This document shows positions 62,316 through 64,000 of a stretch of 64,000 nt of DNA, one piece after another. Source of the stretch: Aquibacillus albus (GTDB lineage: Bacteria > Bacillota > Bacilli > Bacillales > Amphibacillaceae); the NCBI RefSeq assembly GCF_016908325.1, contig NZ_JAFBDR010000008.1:62001-126000 (forward strand), in the 5' to 3' direction. Position 1 is the first letter of the stretch, and every line of letters starts with the position of its first letter. The translations under genes were made by a program, and so were the position numbers. The notes under the pieces are model-generated. The model saw only the letters and a list, made by a program, of their open reading frames with translations, had not been told where the DNA came from and did no database searches.

Positions 62316-64000
62316 ATGTCAAAAAGAGTTAGCTTATATGCATTATTCGCAATTTTTTCTCTTTCCTATGTCATTTCCCCCTATTCAAAGGGGTTATTCT
62401 TCGATAGACACTTTATTTGGTGGGCATTGTTGATCTTTACTGTTACATTATTATGGTTTTTTATAAGTAATGAAATTCAATTTAACTATTTGTTTATATT
62501 TATTATTCCATTGTTGTACGCAGTTAGCTTATTTACGGCTGTTTCAGTCAACAGTACAGTCAACGAACTTATCAGATGGTCAATTTATATCGTTTCTCTA
62601 TACATTATAATTGATGCTAAAAGACTACCGTACATATCTAAAATATTACCTTTTGTCGTATACATAACAGGAACATGGATAGCAATATTTGGTATTTTGT
62701 CAAAATGGGGATTAGTTGAGTTTCAAGATAGTTTTCTAGGATCAAGGATGACAAGCGTCATTCAATATCCCAATACCTTTGCCGTTATTGTAGCAGCGTT
62801 TTTATTGTTTGGTATTATTAATCTATTAAGAAAAGACATGAAATTCTACGATCTATTATTTTATTCTATTCCATTAGCATCTTTTATAGTTGCTATTTTG
62901 TATTCCTCGTCAAGAGGTGTATTTGTATTATTTCCTATCACCTGGTTTATTGGACTCATTTTAGTTAGAAGTTTAAATAAGAAAATAGAATATCTGTTTA
63001 TTTCTTTTGTTACGGTAAGTTGTGGAGGTTTGGTCTATCTCAACATGTTAAAGAATGGTGTCGGTGAGTTTTTCGGTAAAGAGTTACTATTTTTATTAAT
63101 GTATTCCTTTATTGTTTCGACTTTCGTCATTATTTACAAGAAAATAAGTGATAAATTGCATATTAATTTATCAAAACGGACTCAGATAGTTACATCAATA
63201 GGTATTCCGATATCTATTATTGTGGCAGGCATTTTATTTGTACTAGACATTTTAAATAAAGGGCTTATTTACTCACTTTTACCATCTAACTTACAAGCTA
63301 GACTAGATACAATTGACCTTGAACAAACCAGCTTATTAGCTAGACAAGATTTCTATGTTACTGCGATTCAGATTATCAAAGATACACCGCCTTTTGGTTT
63401 TGGAGCAGATTCGTGGAATATTCTTTTTACCCAATACCAAGAAGAGCCTTTTTGGGCAACAGATGTTCACAATTTTTACTTAAATCAACTGATGAACCTA
63501 GGATGGCTCGGTGGCATGCTCTTTTTTGGAGTATTAATATATTTAATCGTTAAATCTGCAAAGAATATTTGGACAAATAGGAATAACAATATTGTTCATT
63601 TAAAACTTTCTTCAAGTGTGGCAATTATCATGCTATTACTTCACAGCGCAATGGATTTCAACCTGTCCTATGGCACTACAGTATTTATTCTGATAGGATT
63701 ATTCGGAATCATATTAGAACCGGAAAGTAATAGTAATAAGCTAGTGATAAAGCATAATAGATTAATTAAATACGCATTGTTAGTTCCACTGATTATAATT
63801 GTTACATTCTATACATCTAGAATAGCATATGCTAATTACCAATTTGCACAAATTAATGATAAAGAAACATTAAGCGAAAAAGAGGAAATTTTACTTAAGG
63901 TTAATTCTGCAAAGCCTTATGATCCAAAAAGTTATAGTGATTTAGCTACTTTATATGCAACTGCTTATAATAATTCAAGAGATGAAAAGATTAAGGATAA
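62316..64000 (+). CDS. O-antigen ligase-type membrane protein (3' end outside window)
   Basis: The frame opens at ATG 62316 after GTAAGGAG and runs off the window end, 561 codons so far. It has about ten membrane segments, SSRGVFVLFPITWFIG (the FSRG-type motif), and the conserved loop TPPFGFGADSWNILF, DVHNFYLNQLMNLGWLGGML of O-antigen ligases. From about residue 510 a soluble helical part begins (INDKETLSEKEEILLKVNSA, SYSDLATLYATAYNN), probably TPR repeats. It may join a glycan to another carrier or to protein. Confidence 0.82.
   Translation, partial: MSKRVSLYALFAIFSLSYVISPYSKGLFFDRHFIWWALLIFTVTLLWFFISNEIQFNYLFIFIIPLLYAVSLFTAVSVNSTVNELIRWSIYIVSLYIIIDAKRLPYISKILPFVVYITGTWIAIFGILSKWGLVEFQDSFLGSRMTSVIQYPNTFAVIVAAFLLFGIINLLRKDMKFYDLLFYSIPLASFIVAILYSSSRGVFVLFPITWFIGLILVRSLNKKIEYLFISFVTVSCGGLVYLNMLKNGVGEFFGKELLFLLMYSFIVSTFVIIYKKISDKLHINLSKRTQIVTSIGIPISIIVAGILFVLDILNKGLIYSLLPSNLQARLDTIDLEQTSLLARQDFYVTAIQIIKDTPPFGFGADSWNILFTQYQEEPFWATDVHNFYLNQLMNLGWLGGMLFFGVLIYLIVKSAKNIWTNRNNNIVHLKLSSSVAIIMLLLHSAMDFNLSYGTTVFILIGLFGIILEPESNSNKLVIKHNRLIKYALLVPLIIIVTFYTSRIAYANYQFAQINDKETLSEKEEILLKVNSAKPYDPKSYSDLATLYATAYNNSRDEKIKD

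Overview
The window comes from the chromosome of a motile, endospore-forming, low-GC Gram-positive bacterium of the Bacillaceae, most likely a halotolerant genus of the Virgibacillus/Oceanobacillus/Gracilibacillus kind. The support is spoIIQ-spoIIID-mbl-flhO-flhP-fabZ in the order known from Bacillus subtilis, teichoic-acid genes, Shine-Dalgarno-led starts, and a very acidic S-layer protein with three SLH domains. No rRNA, tRNA, phage or transposase gene was seen. Gene calls rest on reading translations against remembered families; no database search was run. Layout: 1-6.6 kb is the sporulation/cell-shape/flagellar-rod block. A peptide-signalling pair resembling phage arbitrium AimR-AimP sits between spoIIQ and spoIIID. 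6.7-18.9 kb is mixed: two related membrane proteins, two lipoproteins, an LtaS-type lipoteichoic acid enzyme, the N-acetylglucosamine genes nagB-nagA facing nagP, and a CDF cation transporter. 19-24.6 kb is an AT-rich accessory island of small minus-strand genes: a ParE/RelE toxin-antitoxin pair, a decayed second pair, a frameshifted small gene, and a retropepsin-like protease with two paralogous small partners. 25-36 kb holds a DUF3231 protein, a MurJ-like flippase/PIG-L/GNAT operon, two TagO paralogues, an alpha/beta hydrolase, a NERD protein and the remains of a Uma2 gene. 37.2-43.6 kb is one catabolic operon: HAD phosphatase, two Ugp-like permeases, binding protein, beta-CASP metallo-beta-lactamase enzyme and DeoR repressor, with no ATPase gene. 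43.8-47.1 kb repeats the small-protein/retropepsin module and carries a His-rich cupin plus broken gene fragments. 47.2-53.9 kb (minus strand) is a gene set that reads like the mycobacterial decaprenyl-phosphoryl-arabinose route: UbiA-type phosphoribosyltransferase, DprE1-like, DprE2-like, a flippase-like protein, a PAP2-type phosphatase and a GT-C glycosyltransferase. 54.3-64 kb holds two O-antigen-ligase-type polymerases, UDP-ManNAc dehydrogenase, TagA, the S-layer protein and a lipoprotein. Taken together, much of the right half builds and exports cell-envelope polymers. Between the genes lie at least thirteen arrays of one repeat family. Its unit is about 42 bp and contains two related boxes (TATGCGCA and TACTCTCA, or their complements) placed 21 bp apart. 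A second family is the palindrome AAAAGGGGTCTGACCCCTTTT with longer composite forms. These repeats account for most of the long intergenic spaces.
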